DNA from: Phycisphaerae bacterium
GTDB lineage: Bacteria; Planctomycetota; Phycisphaerae; UBA1845
NCBI GenBank assembly: GCA_029260215.1
Contig: JAJDDQ010000066.1
Span: 62,001 to 126,000 of the forward strand
Length of the DNA stretch: 64,000 nt
Reading direction: 5' to 3'
Below the pieces are notes generated by a model. The model was not told the DNA's origin and made no database searches. It was given only the letters and a program-made list of their open reading frames with translations. Positions 25,163-32,667 of the stretch are shown here, in pieces. Every line of letters begins with the position of its first letter. The stretch's first letter is position 1. The position numbers and the translations under genes were made by a program.

Positions 25163-26626
25163 CTACGCATGAGCACGCGCATCGCCTCCCCCACGCTCAC
25201 CCCGCCACGCATCCGCCGCCGCGATCAACGCCAGAAGCAACCACCATTCCTTCTGATACTGCGCATGGATCAACACCGCACTGAACGCGAACACGAGCGC
25301 ACTGATTGACAAGGCTTCAAACAACAGCGCCCGCGGAGGCTCCGTCGATCGCTTCCGCGCCGATTCCGCCGCCAGCCACGCGAAGAACACAATCGCGACC
25401 ATCAGCATCAACCCGACAGGCCCCAATTCCGCCAGAACCTCCGCGTACATGTTGTGCGCGCCGATGTCCGGCTCAATCCGCCACCGGTCCGGCACGCGAT
25501 CGACGTAAAGATTCGTCGTATTCTCAAAATTCCCAGGCCCCACCCCCGCGATCGGGTTGTCGCGAAACATCCACCAAGCCGCCAACTGCTGCCCGATGCG
25601 TGTCACGCTCGATGAGCTTTTCGTGTAATCGAAAATCGAAGCCACCCGATTTGTCATCGTGTCAGGCCAAAACGGAACCGTCGCAAACCCCAGCACCGCA
25701 GCCCACACCACCACCGCAGGCCCACCGCGCCGCCGCAAAAGGAAAAGCCCAGCCGCCATCACAATCGCCAGATAGCCCATGCGCGCATAGGTGGCCAGCA
25801 CGGCTGCCACCTGAAAAAAAGCGGCACACAAAAAGAACAATCGCAAAGCAGCCGAACGCGATGTCCAGATCGCGTACAGCGAAAGCGGGAACGTCGTCGT
25901 CAGATAAAGTGCAAGCCAGATCGGATGCGTAAACGACCCCGACGCGCGCACCATCACCCCGATTTCAGACTCGCCTACATCTACCACCGTCGACGCCGTC
26001 GGAGACCAGTCCACCGAACTCACCGTAGCCCCGAACCGCCGCTCGAAAAGACTGTACGCAGAGACCAGCAACCCCACCGTCACCCAGCACATCACCACCG
26101 CATGAATACGCCGTGGAGAATTCACCACGTGCAGCGTGATGAAGAAAAACACGACGATCGTGACGAACCGCACACTTTCCTTGACACTTTCTTCCGTCGG
26201 ATGCAGCGCCGTCGAAGCGATCATCACCATCGCCAGCGCGCACAGACAAAGAGGGATTCGCCGAAACATCCGCGACCATTCGATGGGCCGTCGGCGCAGA
26301 AGAATGTCCAGCATGACCGACGCCAACGTCGCAAGCCCGCCGAGTTTCGTAATCGAAATCGCACCGGCAGCGTCAGGGTCGCCCAGCATGCCGGCTGTCT
26401 CAAACGGCAGCGACCCCACAATCACCAGCAGCCCGATGAACGGATTCCAGAGAATCAGCGCCCCGCCCAGAGCGCCCCCGATCCCCATCGCGCCGTACGT
26501 CGAATAACGCGCAACCGCAAACCCGATCACACACGCCAACGCGCAGAGACCGACCCCGCCGGCCACCGTCGCCCGCCAATCCCGCACATTCGTTTGAGTC
26601 GTCGCCACTGTCACGATATCAAGCAC
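25163..26626 (-). CDS. O-antigen ligase family membrane protein
   Basis: 487 residues, ten to twelve predicted membrane segments, with the Wzy_C/WaaL-type periplasmic loop: TYARMGYLAIVMAAGLFLL before it, then NPIAGVGPGNFENTT and the conserved histidine in HNMYAEVLAELGPVGL. Such proteins ligate O-antigen to lipid A core or polymerise or transfer other glycans in the inner membrane. No glycan cluster adjoins, so the substrate is unknown. The coding strand is minus but the + strand is C-rich here, like the rest of the left half. Confidence 0.85.
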   Translation of the reverse strand: MLDIVTVATTQTNVRDWRATVAGGVGLCALACVIGFAVARYSTYGAMGIGGALGGALILWNPFIGLLVIVGSLPFETAGMLGDPDAAGAISITKLGGLATLASVMLDILLRRRPIEWSRMFRRIPLCLCALAMVMIASTALHPTEESVKESVRFVTIVVFFFITLHVVNSPRRIHAVVMCWVTVGLLVSAYSLFERRFGATVSSVDWSPTASTVVDVGESEIGVMVRASGSFTHPIWLALYLTTTFPLSLYAIWTSRSAALRLFFLCAAFFQVAAVLATYARMGYLAIVMAAGLFLLRRRGGPAVVVWAAVLGFATVPFWPDTMTNRVASIFDYTKSSSSVTRIGQQLAAWWMFRDNPIAGVGPGNFENTTNLYVDRVPDRWRIEPDIGAHNMYAEVLAELGPVGLMLMVAIVFFAWLAAESARKRSTEPPRALLFEALSISALVFAFSAVLIHAQYQKEWWLLLALIAAADAWRGERGGGDARAHA

Positions 26627-26661
26627 GCCCCCATCGCTATTGCATTGTCACACCTGATTTT

Positions 26662-26721
26662 GCGGGTTCTCGCCAACCGCTCCCTCACGGTCGCGGCTCT
26701 GAAAGAGCGGACGAAACCCGC
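26662..26721 (-). repeat. Dispersed repeat family B, reverse copy with inverted ends
   Basis: 60 bases bounded by GCGGGTT and AACCCGC, with CTTACGG-type core reversed (CCCTCACGGTCGCGGCTCTG). The inverted ends give it the look of a tiny mobile element. It lies upstream of both flanking divergent genes. Confidence 0.78.
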
Positions 26722-26885
26722 ACTTTTTCGATTGACGATACACCAGGCACCTGTATCTATCCGCCTCCCCTGTATCATCGACCAATACGGGTTCGCGATT
26801 CTATGTTCCCCGAATCCCCAGGTCGACACGCCGCCACCCGCCGCTACCATGTCACCAAAATCGTCTTACACCGGGAGTCACAACC

Positions 26886-27668
26886 GTGTCCGAATTCGTC
26901 CGAACCGAAACCATCGATGCCGTCACCACAGTCACCATCGATCGTCCCGATCTGCACAACGCCTTCAACGAAGTCGTGATGGCTGAGATTTCCGACGCAT
27001 TTACTGTCGCCGGCAAAGACGCCTCTGTCCGCGCGATCGTCTTGCGTTCCGAGGGCAAGTCCTTCTCCGCCGGCGCCGACATCAACTGGATGAAACGCAT
27101 GGTCGATTACTCGCTGGATGAAAACGTCAAAGATGCGTTCGTCCTCTCCAACATGCTGCGCACCATCCGCGAGTGTCCGAAACCCGTCATCATGCGCGTG
27201 CAGGGTGCCACATTCGGCGGCGGGGTAGGCCTGGTCGCCGCAGCCGACATGGCCGTCGCGGTGGAGTCGGCCTTCTTCTGTTTGAGCGAAGTGAAACTCG
27301 GCATCGTCCCGGCTGTTATCTCGCCTTTTCTGCTCGAAAAAATTGGACTTACCCACGCCCGACGCTACGGCCTGACCGCCGAACGGTTCGGCGCACAAGA
27401 GGCCAAACGCATCGGACTTCTCAGTGAATGCGTCGCATCTGTCGAAGCGATGGACGCATGGATCGACGATGTGGTAGCCGCCCTCAAAAAGAACGGCCCC
27501 CAGGCTGTCGCCGCCTGCAAGAAGGTTTTTTTCGAAGTCGCCGACGCGGGTTGGAACGAATCGCACAACATCACCACAAAGTGCATCGCCGAACGCCGCG
27601 TCTCCCCCGAAGGCCAAGAGGGCCTGAAAGCATTCCTCGAAAAACGCAAACCCAACTGGATCGCCTGA
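26886..27668 (+). CDS. Enoyl-CoA hydratase/isomerase family, probable methylglutaconyl-CoA hydratase
   Basis: 260 residues, crotonase fold. The oxyanion-hole segments FSAGADINWMKRM (about residues 59-71) and VQGATFGGGVGLVAAADMAV (about 101-120) are intact, and CLSEVKLGIVPAVISPF follows with the second catalytic glutamate region. The GADxNWM form is characteristic of methylglutaconyl-CoA and related hydratases of leucine or isoprenoid degradation. A biotin carboxylase alpha subunit lies 2.6 kb downstream, consistent with a leucine pathway, but no carboxyltransferase subunit or isovaleryl-CoA dehydrogenase is in the window, so substrate is inferred. Confidence 0.85.
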   Translation: MSEFVRTETIDAVTTVTIDRPDLHNAFNEVVMAEISDAFTVAGKDASVRAIVLRSEGKSFSAGADINWMKRMVDYSLDENVKDAFVLSNMLRTIRECPKPVIMRVQGATFGGGVGLVAAADMAVAVESAFFCLSEVKLGIVPAVISPFLLEKIGLTHARRYGLTAERFGAQEAKRIGLLSECVASVEAMDAWIDDVVAALKKNGPQAVAACKKVFFEVADAGWNESHNITTKCIAERRVSPEGQEGLKAFLEKRKPNWIA

Positions 27669-27685
27669 AATGAAAACGTCGCCGC

Positions 27686-28390
27686 TCATCGACGAATTTT
27701 GCATGTCTTCCCTCGCGCGTGCGTGGCGCGCTTGCGAACATACCACTGCTTTGGGCGGAACTGCGAGTCGCGCAGGTCGTCGAAGATCGGAGCGGTTGTC
27801 TTGGGGCCAAGCTCGAAGCGGTCCCGATCGGGATCGAAATCGAACGTAGACGTAAGGCCCTTGATAGAAACCATGAACCACGCCCGACGTGTGCGATCCT
27901 TGACCCGCGGAATGACGAGTGGACCGGTGAGCCCCATTTCCTCTTGTGGCACCAGTCGCTCCGACGGCGCGCGCGGGCCGAGTTCGGCGAAAACATCAGG
28001 CATAGGTTGGTTGCCCAAACAGATCGACGACGTCGCACCCACCGTCACCCTCTGATCGGGGCGTCGCGTGTATGGCGTGTGGAACCAGTGTCGCTCGAAA
28101 AAGACCATGAATCGCGAAGCGTTAAAAGCACTAGCCAATAGGAAGCCCGGTTCTACCAATTTGTGCTTGCAGCGAGCGGCCACGATTACGGCGATTTCAC
28201 GCAGCGGCAGGCCCATCCACTTCGCGTCCAGTCCGGCCAGCATCACCACTGCGCAGCTGTCTTCCTCGATCGGTTCGAGATCTTCATTGGCGAGATGATC
28301 CCGCCACCATGTGAGATCGGCTGTCCCTTCGAGTACCAGTTCGCGGACGTTTTTGACGGTCGCAACGTATTTCACTGATTTGGATTTCAT
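27686..28390 (-). CDS. Conserved-looking protein of unknown function
   Basis: 234 residues, no signal peptide or membrane segment. WWRDHLANEDLEPIEEDSCA, KWMGLPLREIAVIVAARC and FFERHWFHTPYTRRP recall the layout of acetoacetate-decarboxylase-like folds, but I see no clear active-site lysine and do not assign it. Ends with a basic tail. It follows the SRPBCC gene by three bases on the same strand, so the two are one operon, and both have fold types used for lipid-like ligands. Confidence 0.72.
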   Translation of the reverse strand: MKSKSVKYVATVKNVRELVLEGTADLTWWRDHLANEDLEPIEEDSCAVVMLAGLDAKWMGLPLREIAVIVAARCKHKLVEPGFLLASAFNASRFMVFFERHWFHTPYTRRPDQRVTVGATSSICLGNQPMPDVFAELGPRAPSERLVPQEEMGLTGPLVIPRVKDRTRRAWFMVSIKGLTSTFDFDPDRDRFELGPKTTAPIFDDLRDSQFRPKQWYVRKRATHARGKTCKIRR

Positions 28391-28393
28391 GTG

Positions 28394-28837
28394 TTACGCC
28401 TGCTCAAGTTCCTCGATCAAATTCGGGATCGCGCGATCCAGATTGCGCGCGTAGATGGCCGCGAAAATTCGGCCGAAGATGCCAACGCCGAATCCTTCGC
28501 CATCCAGGACGAAGGTGATTTCCGTTTCCTGCGGGCCGATTCGCTTGAACTTGTGATCGTAATGGACGGTGATCCACAGGAAAGGCCCAACCCATTTCCA
28601 ATTGTTTCCGGCGTTGAGTTCGGCCATGCGAAAAGTGGATTTGATTCCGTTGGTGAGCTTGATCGTGCCTTCTGATTCGAGTCCAAGTGGGCCGGGAGGA
28701 CGAAGTTCGATCTTGCGAATGTGTCGCGCCCAGCTTGGCCATTGTTCCACACGTTCAAGGTGCGCCCAGGCCTTTTGGAGCGGAACCTTCACGGTGAAAC
28801 GGCGTTCCAACAATCGGACCAATTCTCTTTTCTGCAT
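28394..28837 (-). CDS. SRPBCC (START-like) domain protein
   Basis: 147 residues. ERRFTVKVPLQKAWAHLERV, then QWPSWARHIRKIEL is the usual start of a polyketide cyclase/START-like fold, followed by beta strands and a long C-terminal helix (FGRIFAAIYARNLDRAIPNL). Such proteins bind hydrophobic ligands in a cavity; the ligand is unknown. Upstream partner of the unknown gene at 27686-28390. Confidence 0.8.
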   Translation of the reverse strand: MQKRELVRLLERRFTVKVPLQKAWAHLERVEQWPSWARHIRKIELRPPGPLGLESEGTIKLTNGIKSTFRMAELNAGNNWKWVGPFLWITVHYDHKFKRIGPQETEITFVLDGEGFGVGIFGRIFAAIYARNLDRAIPNLIEELEQA

Positions 28838-28906
28838 CGCTTAATCCAGCTAGTTGGCTCGGCATCATTCTACCGTCACAAGCCTCGCGTGGACAGTTGG
28901 AGGACG

Positions 28907-29911
28907 TTACGGCGGAAACAAGATGAAACCCGCGATCGCCGCCATGAACAGCCCGACGATCACGAACGACGAAAACGCTACGGCGAATGCGTGCGGAAAC
29001 CGCAGGTACAAGCGGTAGGCCATCCATAATCGAAACCAGCCGATCAACAACAGGACGGTCGCCATGGCAGCCTGAAGTTTCAGAATCTTTTCAACCCCTC
29101 TAGCCGAAAGCAATTGGAAGCTTCCCATGTCCATCCAAACAAGTCCGATCGCGCAAACCCCCAGGCAGCTAATCCAAAAGACCATGTCGAACGAGTAGAT
29201 TGCGCAGCGCAGAACATGTTCGCGTTGAATCTTGGCCCGGCGCATTGATTGGACGAATATCATTAGCGTCGCGGCTGTCAGCCAGGGAATAACCGCAGGC
29301 AAGAAGGGTGCCATCACGATTGCCAGTATGAATTTCGCAGGGGTCGTTTTGCCGAATGAAACAAGCACCCCAGGAATGGTGGTTGGGTATTCCGCGTCCA
29401 GCCACGCCTCAACAGACCCGTGCTTTTGCTTCATCTCCAGAGCGAGGCGAGCATTGGTTGGCTTACGAACTTCCGTTTTCCAGATTGATCGAATGGCACG
29501 CGTCTGCACGGCAATAGTCTGTGCGGTCGCGAGTACAGTGCCGATGGCGGGCATGAGCAGCGTCAACGAACACAGTGCCCAGTAGAGCACGAGTCGGCGG
29601 GGGCGGGATGGTTGGACTGGGTGGAGCGATTGCCAGAAGCGCAGCGGTCTGAGGCCGCCGAGGAGTGTCTTGAAAAAGCATCTTGTTGAGGCTTCGGGGT
29701 GGTGCTCGAAGAGATAGGGGTGCAGCCGCCGTGCGGGGTCGAGCAACTCCTCCCATTCAAAACGGTAGCCGCATTCCGGGCAGCGCGATTGTGTCAGGTA
29801 ACGCAGATCGTAGGTGCAGAGTGGGCACTCGAGGGGTTCGGTGTGCTGGTCCCAGTCCGGCGGGGAGTTGGCTGTGGGGTCGGCGGTGGTTTCGTTTTCG
29901 TGTGATTCCAT
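28907..29911 (-). CDS. Membrane protein with N-terminal zinc ribbon
   Basis: 334 residues. Cys29, Cys32, Cys44 and Cys47 form a CPLC-CPEC zinc ribbon, then four or five membrane segments (about 95-117, 185-215, 240-262, 275-298 and 310-330). This architecture is frequent in Phycisphaerae-type genomes, with no known function. Stands alone on the minus strand. Confidence 0.78.
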   Translation of the reverse strand: MESHENETTADPTANSPPDWDQHTEPLECPLCTYDLRYLTQSRCPECGYRFEWEELLDPARRLHPYLFEHHPEASTRCFFKTLLGGLRPLRFWQSLHPVQPSRPRRLVLYWALCSLTLLMPAIGTVLATAQTIAVQTRAIRSIWKTEVRKPTNARLALEMKQKHGSVEAWLDAEYPTTIPGVLVSFGKTTPAKFILAIVMAPFLPAVIPWLTAATLMIFVQSMRRAKIQREHVLRCAIYSFDMVFWISCLGVCAIGLVWMDMGSFQLLSARGVEKILKLQAAMATVLLLIGWFRLWMAYRLYLRFPHAFAVAFSSFVIVGLFMAAIAGFILFPP

Positions 29912-29932
29912 ACTATGAGGCCTTACGTAAAG

Positions 29933-30190
29933 CGTAACAGGTCAGCCGTGTGCAACTTCGGATGACAAGAAACACCGCGATGATGAGACTCTCTCGTACA
30001 TACGCAGCGATCTTCCTCTTCCTCCTCTCCTTGTGAAGGAGGGGCCGGGGGAGGTTCTTCTTGCGAGACGAAGCGTTGCTTTGTTCCAGACCCCCCTGTA
30101 TCCCCCCTTCGTAAGGGGGGACAAGATGGTTCCCTGTCGCAAGGAAAGAACAGAAGGTACGCACGCGTCGCACATGGCTGACCTGTTACC
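29933..30190. mobile_element. Possible MITE-like element with 21-base inverted ends
   Basis: Left end CGTAACAGGTCAGCCGTGTGC (29933-29953, 21 bases, here split as CGTAACAGGTC and AGCCGTGTGC) and right end at 30170-30190 match as inverted repeats at 19 of 21 positions. A third end alone is at 41723-41743. Inside lies a family C repeat. No coding capacity. It fills most of the 340 bases between the zinc-ribbon gene and the carboxylase gene. Confidence 0.55.
30042..30140 (-). repeat. Dispersed repeat family C, reverse copy
   Basis: Contains CCCCCCTTCGTAAGGGGGG preceded by GACCCCCCTGTAT, the reverse orientation of 18608-18706, with the same purine-rich tail (GGGGGAGGTTCTTC). Nested within the inverted-end element at 29933-30190. 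Confidence 0.85.
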
Positions 30191-30251
30191 GTAAAACGAG
30201 ACTTGATCCCGCAACGTGACGGACGGTGAACGTTCGTCTATCTTACCGCCC

Positions 30252-31784
30252 ATGTTCAAAAGCGTCCTTATTGCCAACCGTGGCGAGATCGCCGTTCGTG
30301 TCACGCAGACCGTGCAGGAAATGGGTATGCGCGCTGTGGCGGTTTTTTCCGATCCGGATCGACAGGCTGTGCATGTGCGTACGGCGGATGAAGCCTACCC
30401 GCTGCACGGCGTGACGGCGGCGGAGACCTATCTGGATATTCAGAAGATCATCGGTATCGCCAAGTCTCATGCGGTGGATGCGATCCATCCGGGGTATGGC
30501 TTTCTTTCGGAGAACGCCGATTTTGCTCAGGCGTGCGCCGATGCGGGGATCGTGTTCATCGGGCCGACGCCGGAGGCGATTCGCGCGATGGGCGACAAGA
30601 TTGTGGCTAAGCGCGGCATGATTGCGGCTGGTGTACCGGTTGTGCCGGGTTGGTCCGGCCCAAGTGCTGAAAAGCACGATTCGGGCGAATCCGATTCGGG
30701 CGAAGCGGACTCGAAGGTGTGGGCGGCTGAGGCTGAGCGGATCGGTTACCCCGTGCTGGTCAAGGCGGCGGCGGGTGGTGGTGGCAAGGGTATGCGCGTG
30801 GTTGCGTCGGCTGAGGAATTCGCCGGTGCGTTTGCGGCTGCCCAGCGTGAAGCGGGTTCGGCGTTTGGTGATGCGCGTGTTTTTCTTGAGAAGTATGTGA
30901 CTCGTCCCAGGCATGTTGAGTTTCAGGTTTTTGGCGATACGCATGGCAATGTGGTGCATCTGTTCGAGCGTGAGTGTTCCATTCAACGTCGTCATCAGAA
31001 GATTGTTGAGGAGTCGCCTTCGCCCGCGCTGACGCCGGCGCTGCGCGAGAAGATGGGGGCGGCTGCGGTGGAGGCGGTGCGGTCCATCGGTTATGTGAAC
31101 GCGGGCACGGTGGAGTTCATGGTCGATGCGTCCGGGGCGTTTTACTTTTTGGAAGTTAATACGCGGTTGCAGGTCGAGCATCCTGTTACGGAGATGGTCA
31201 CCGGTCTTGATCTGGTTCGGGTGCAGATCATGGTGGCGGCTGGTGAGGCGTTGCCGTTTACACAGGACTCGATTCGTCAGGTCGGGCACGCCGTTGAATG
31301 CCGGATTTATGCTGAGGATGCCGCGAAGGGATTTTTGCCGTCGACCGGCGTGCTGAAACATTACCGCGAGCCGAGCGGGGTTGGCGTGCGGGTGGACAGC
31401 GGGGTGACGGCGGGTTCTGAGATTACTGTGCATTACGATCCGATGATTAGTAAGTTGATCGTGTGGGCCGGTGACCGTGAGGCTGCGCTGGCCAGGATGA
31501 GCCGGGCGCTGCGTCGCTATCCGATTCTCGGTGTGACGACGAATGTGGAATTCCTGGCCAACCTGATGGGGCATGAGGCGTTCCGGCGGGGATCGCTGCA
31601 TACGCATTTTTTGGAAGAGCATTCGATTTCTGCGACGTCGGATGCGCCGCCGGATGAAGCGGTCCTTGCGGCGGTGATGACGCTGGGCGCGGTGCGTCGA
31701 AGCTCGGCTGGGCAAGGCGTGCGCGTTGATGCCGAACGTGCAGGCCCGTGGCAGACGGCGGGCGCGTGGAGGATGACGTCGTGA
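30252..31784 (+). CDS. Biotin carboxylase part of an acyl-CoA carboxylase alpha subunit
   Basis: 510 residues from ATG 30252, where the family start FKSVLIANRGEIAVRV begins. ATP-grasp biotin carboxylase: IHPGYGFLSENADFA (about 79-93), glycine loop GGGGKGM (175-181), and the C-terminal EVNTRLQVEHPVTE site. An acidic insert of about 15 residues (141-155, DSGESDSGEADS) sits before the ATP-grasp lid. Length and the ending WQTAGAWRMTS match a methylcrotonyl- or propionyl-CoA carboxylase alpha subunit cut in its BT domain. The stop overlaps the next start (GTGA), whose product supplies the missing part. Confidence 0.92.
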   Translation: MFKSVLIANRGEIAVRVTQTVQEMGMRAVAVFSDPDRQAVHVRTADEAYPLHGVTAAETYLDIQKIIGIAKSHAVDAIHPGYGFLSENADFAQACADAGIVFIGPTPEAIRAMGDKIVAKRGMIAAGVPVVPGWSGPSAEKHDSGESDSGEADSKVWAAEAERIGYPVLVKAAAGGGGKGMRVVASAEEFAGAFAAAQREAGSAFGDARVFLEKYVTRPRHVEFQVFGDTHGNVVHLFERECSIQRRHQKIVEESPSPALTPALREKMGAAAVEAVRSIGYVNAGTVEFMVDASGAFYFLEVNTRLQVEHPVTEMVTGLDLVRVQIMVAAGEALPFTQDSIRQVGHAVECRIYAEDAAKGFLPSTGVLKHYREPSGVGVRVDSGVTAGSEITVHYDPMISKLIVWAGDREAALARMSRALRRYPILGVTTNVEFLANLMGHEAFRRGSLHTHFLEEHSISATSDAPPDEAVLAAVMTLGAVRRSSAGQGVRVDAERAGPWQTAGAWRMTS

Positions 31785-32350
31785 AGCGTTTCGATCTTCG
31801 GCCTATTGTTTCAGGAACGCGGGCGCCCGCAGTTGGGAAGACGGAATCGGCGGACCGTCGGACGGAGCCGGGCGTTCTTCGTGTTTCGCTGGAGCGTGCG
31901 TCCGAGGCTGGCGGGTACATTGCGCACATCGGTGATCGGTCGATCGAGTTCGAAGGTGAGGCTGACGGGGACGGTGCGGGTTTTGTGCGCGTCGGGGGTC
32001 GCGTGGTGCCGTTCCTGGCTGATCGTTGTGACAATGTTCTGACACTTTGGTTGAACGGTGCGCTCCATTCGTTTGAGATTGTCGAGCGGTCCGCCCGTCG
32101 GGCCGGTGCGTCTGCGCTGGCGGCTGCCTCTGACAAGCTTGTGGCGCCGATGCCGGGTACGGTGCTCAAGATCAATGCGGTGGCGGGGGAGGCTTTTGAA
32201 GCGCACGCGCCGTTGGTGATTATGGAGTCCATGAAGATGGAGATGACCATTTCGGCGCCGCAGGCTGGTCGGGTGAAGCGTGTGGTGGTTGCGCCCGGTG
32301 CGCTTGTCGAGATGGATGCTTTGCTGGTCGAGTTGGAAGCGGTTGATTGA
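31781..32350 (+). CDS. BT-domain remainder plus biotin carboxyl carrier domain
   Basis: 189 residues from GTG 31781, overlapping the biotin carboxylase stop; an in-frame GTG at 31748 is an alternative. Residues 1-105 resemble the second half of the BT linker domain of MccA/PccA, and residues 110-189 are a biotinyl domain with the lysine in ESMKMEMTIS. With the preceding ORF the sum is 699 residues, the size of an intact alpha subunit, so this is one polypeptide split in two by a frame change, either naturally or by a sequencing or assembly error. Confidence 0.9.
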   Translation: MKRFDLRPIVSGTRAPAVGKTESADRRTEPGVLRVSLERASEAGGYIAHIGDRSIEFEGEADGDGAGFVRVGGRVVPFLADRCDNVLTLWLNGALHSFEIVERSARRAGASALAAASDKLVAPMPGTVLKINAVAGEAFEAHAPLVIMESMKMEMTISAPQAGRVKRVVVAPGALVEMDALLVELEAVD

Positions 32351-32415
32351 TCGCTCATTTCGGGTTTCCCTGCTCTGGGGACTCTTGTTTGTCCACTAAA
32401 TAGAACGTCGTTGCT

Positions 32416-32442
32416 GATTCGTTTTTTCTTGAAAAACGAATC
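32416..32442. terminator. Hairpin downstream of the carboxylase genes
   Basis: Stem GATTCGTTTTT / AAAAACGAATC (11 bases, perfect) with a short loop, 66 bases after the carrier stop. The T-tract is inside the stem, so it could terminate in either direction. A second small inverted repeat, AGGGTGAACACCCT, follows at 32445-32458. Confidence 0.55.
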
Positions 32443-32667
32443 ATAGGGTGAACACCCTGTGTTTGGATTTCAGCGGCGACCCAGGTAAGTACACGGATCC
32501 TGTTGTCAATACAGGGGTTACGGCCGGACACGGGTCGGTCTTCACGCAAATATTCAGTACGTACTTGAACTCGGAGATTGCATTCGGCTACCATGTTGGT
32601 GCTAGGGTCGGGACACTGGAGCGTTCCGGATCAACATATTGACGCCTGTACTAACAAGGAGGGCGCT

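Noticed and set aside
25925-26986. Plus-strand open frame of 353 codons
   Set aside because: Opposite the O-antigen ligase gene and overlapping the hydratase start; Arg, His, Pro-rich shadow.
29912-30251. oriC candidate near the skew switch
   Set aside because: I looked for DnaA boxes (TTATnCACA) and AT-rich unwinding sequence and found none; the interval is explained by repeats. The skew observation is kept as a finding without an origin feature.
30243-31715. Minus-strand open frame of 490 codons
   Set aside because: Antisense to the biotin carboxylase, which has intact ATP-grasp motifs.
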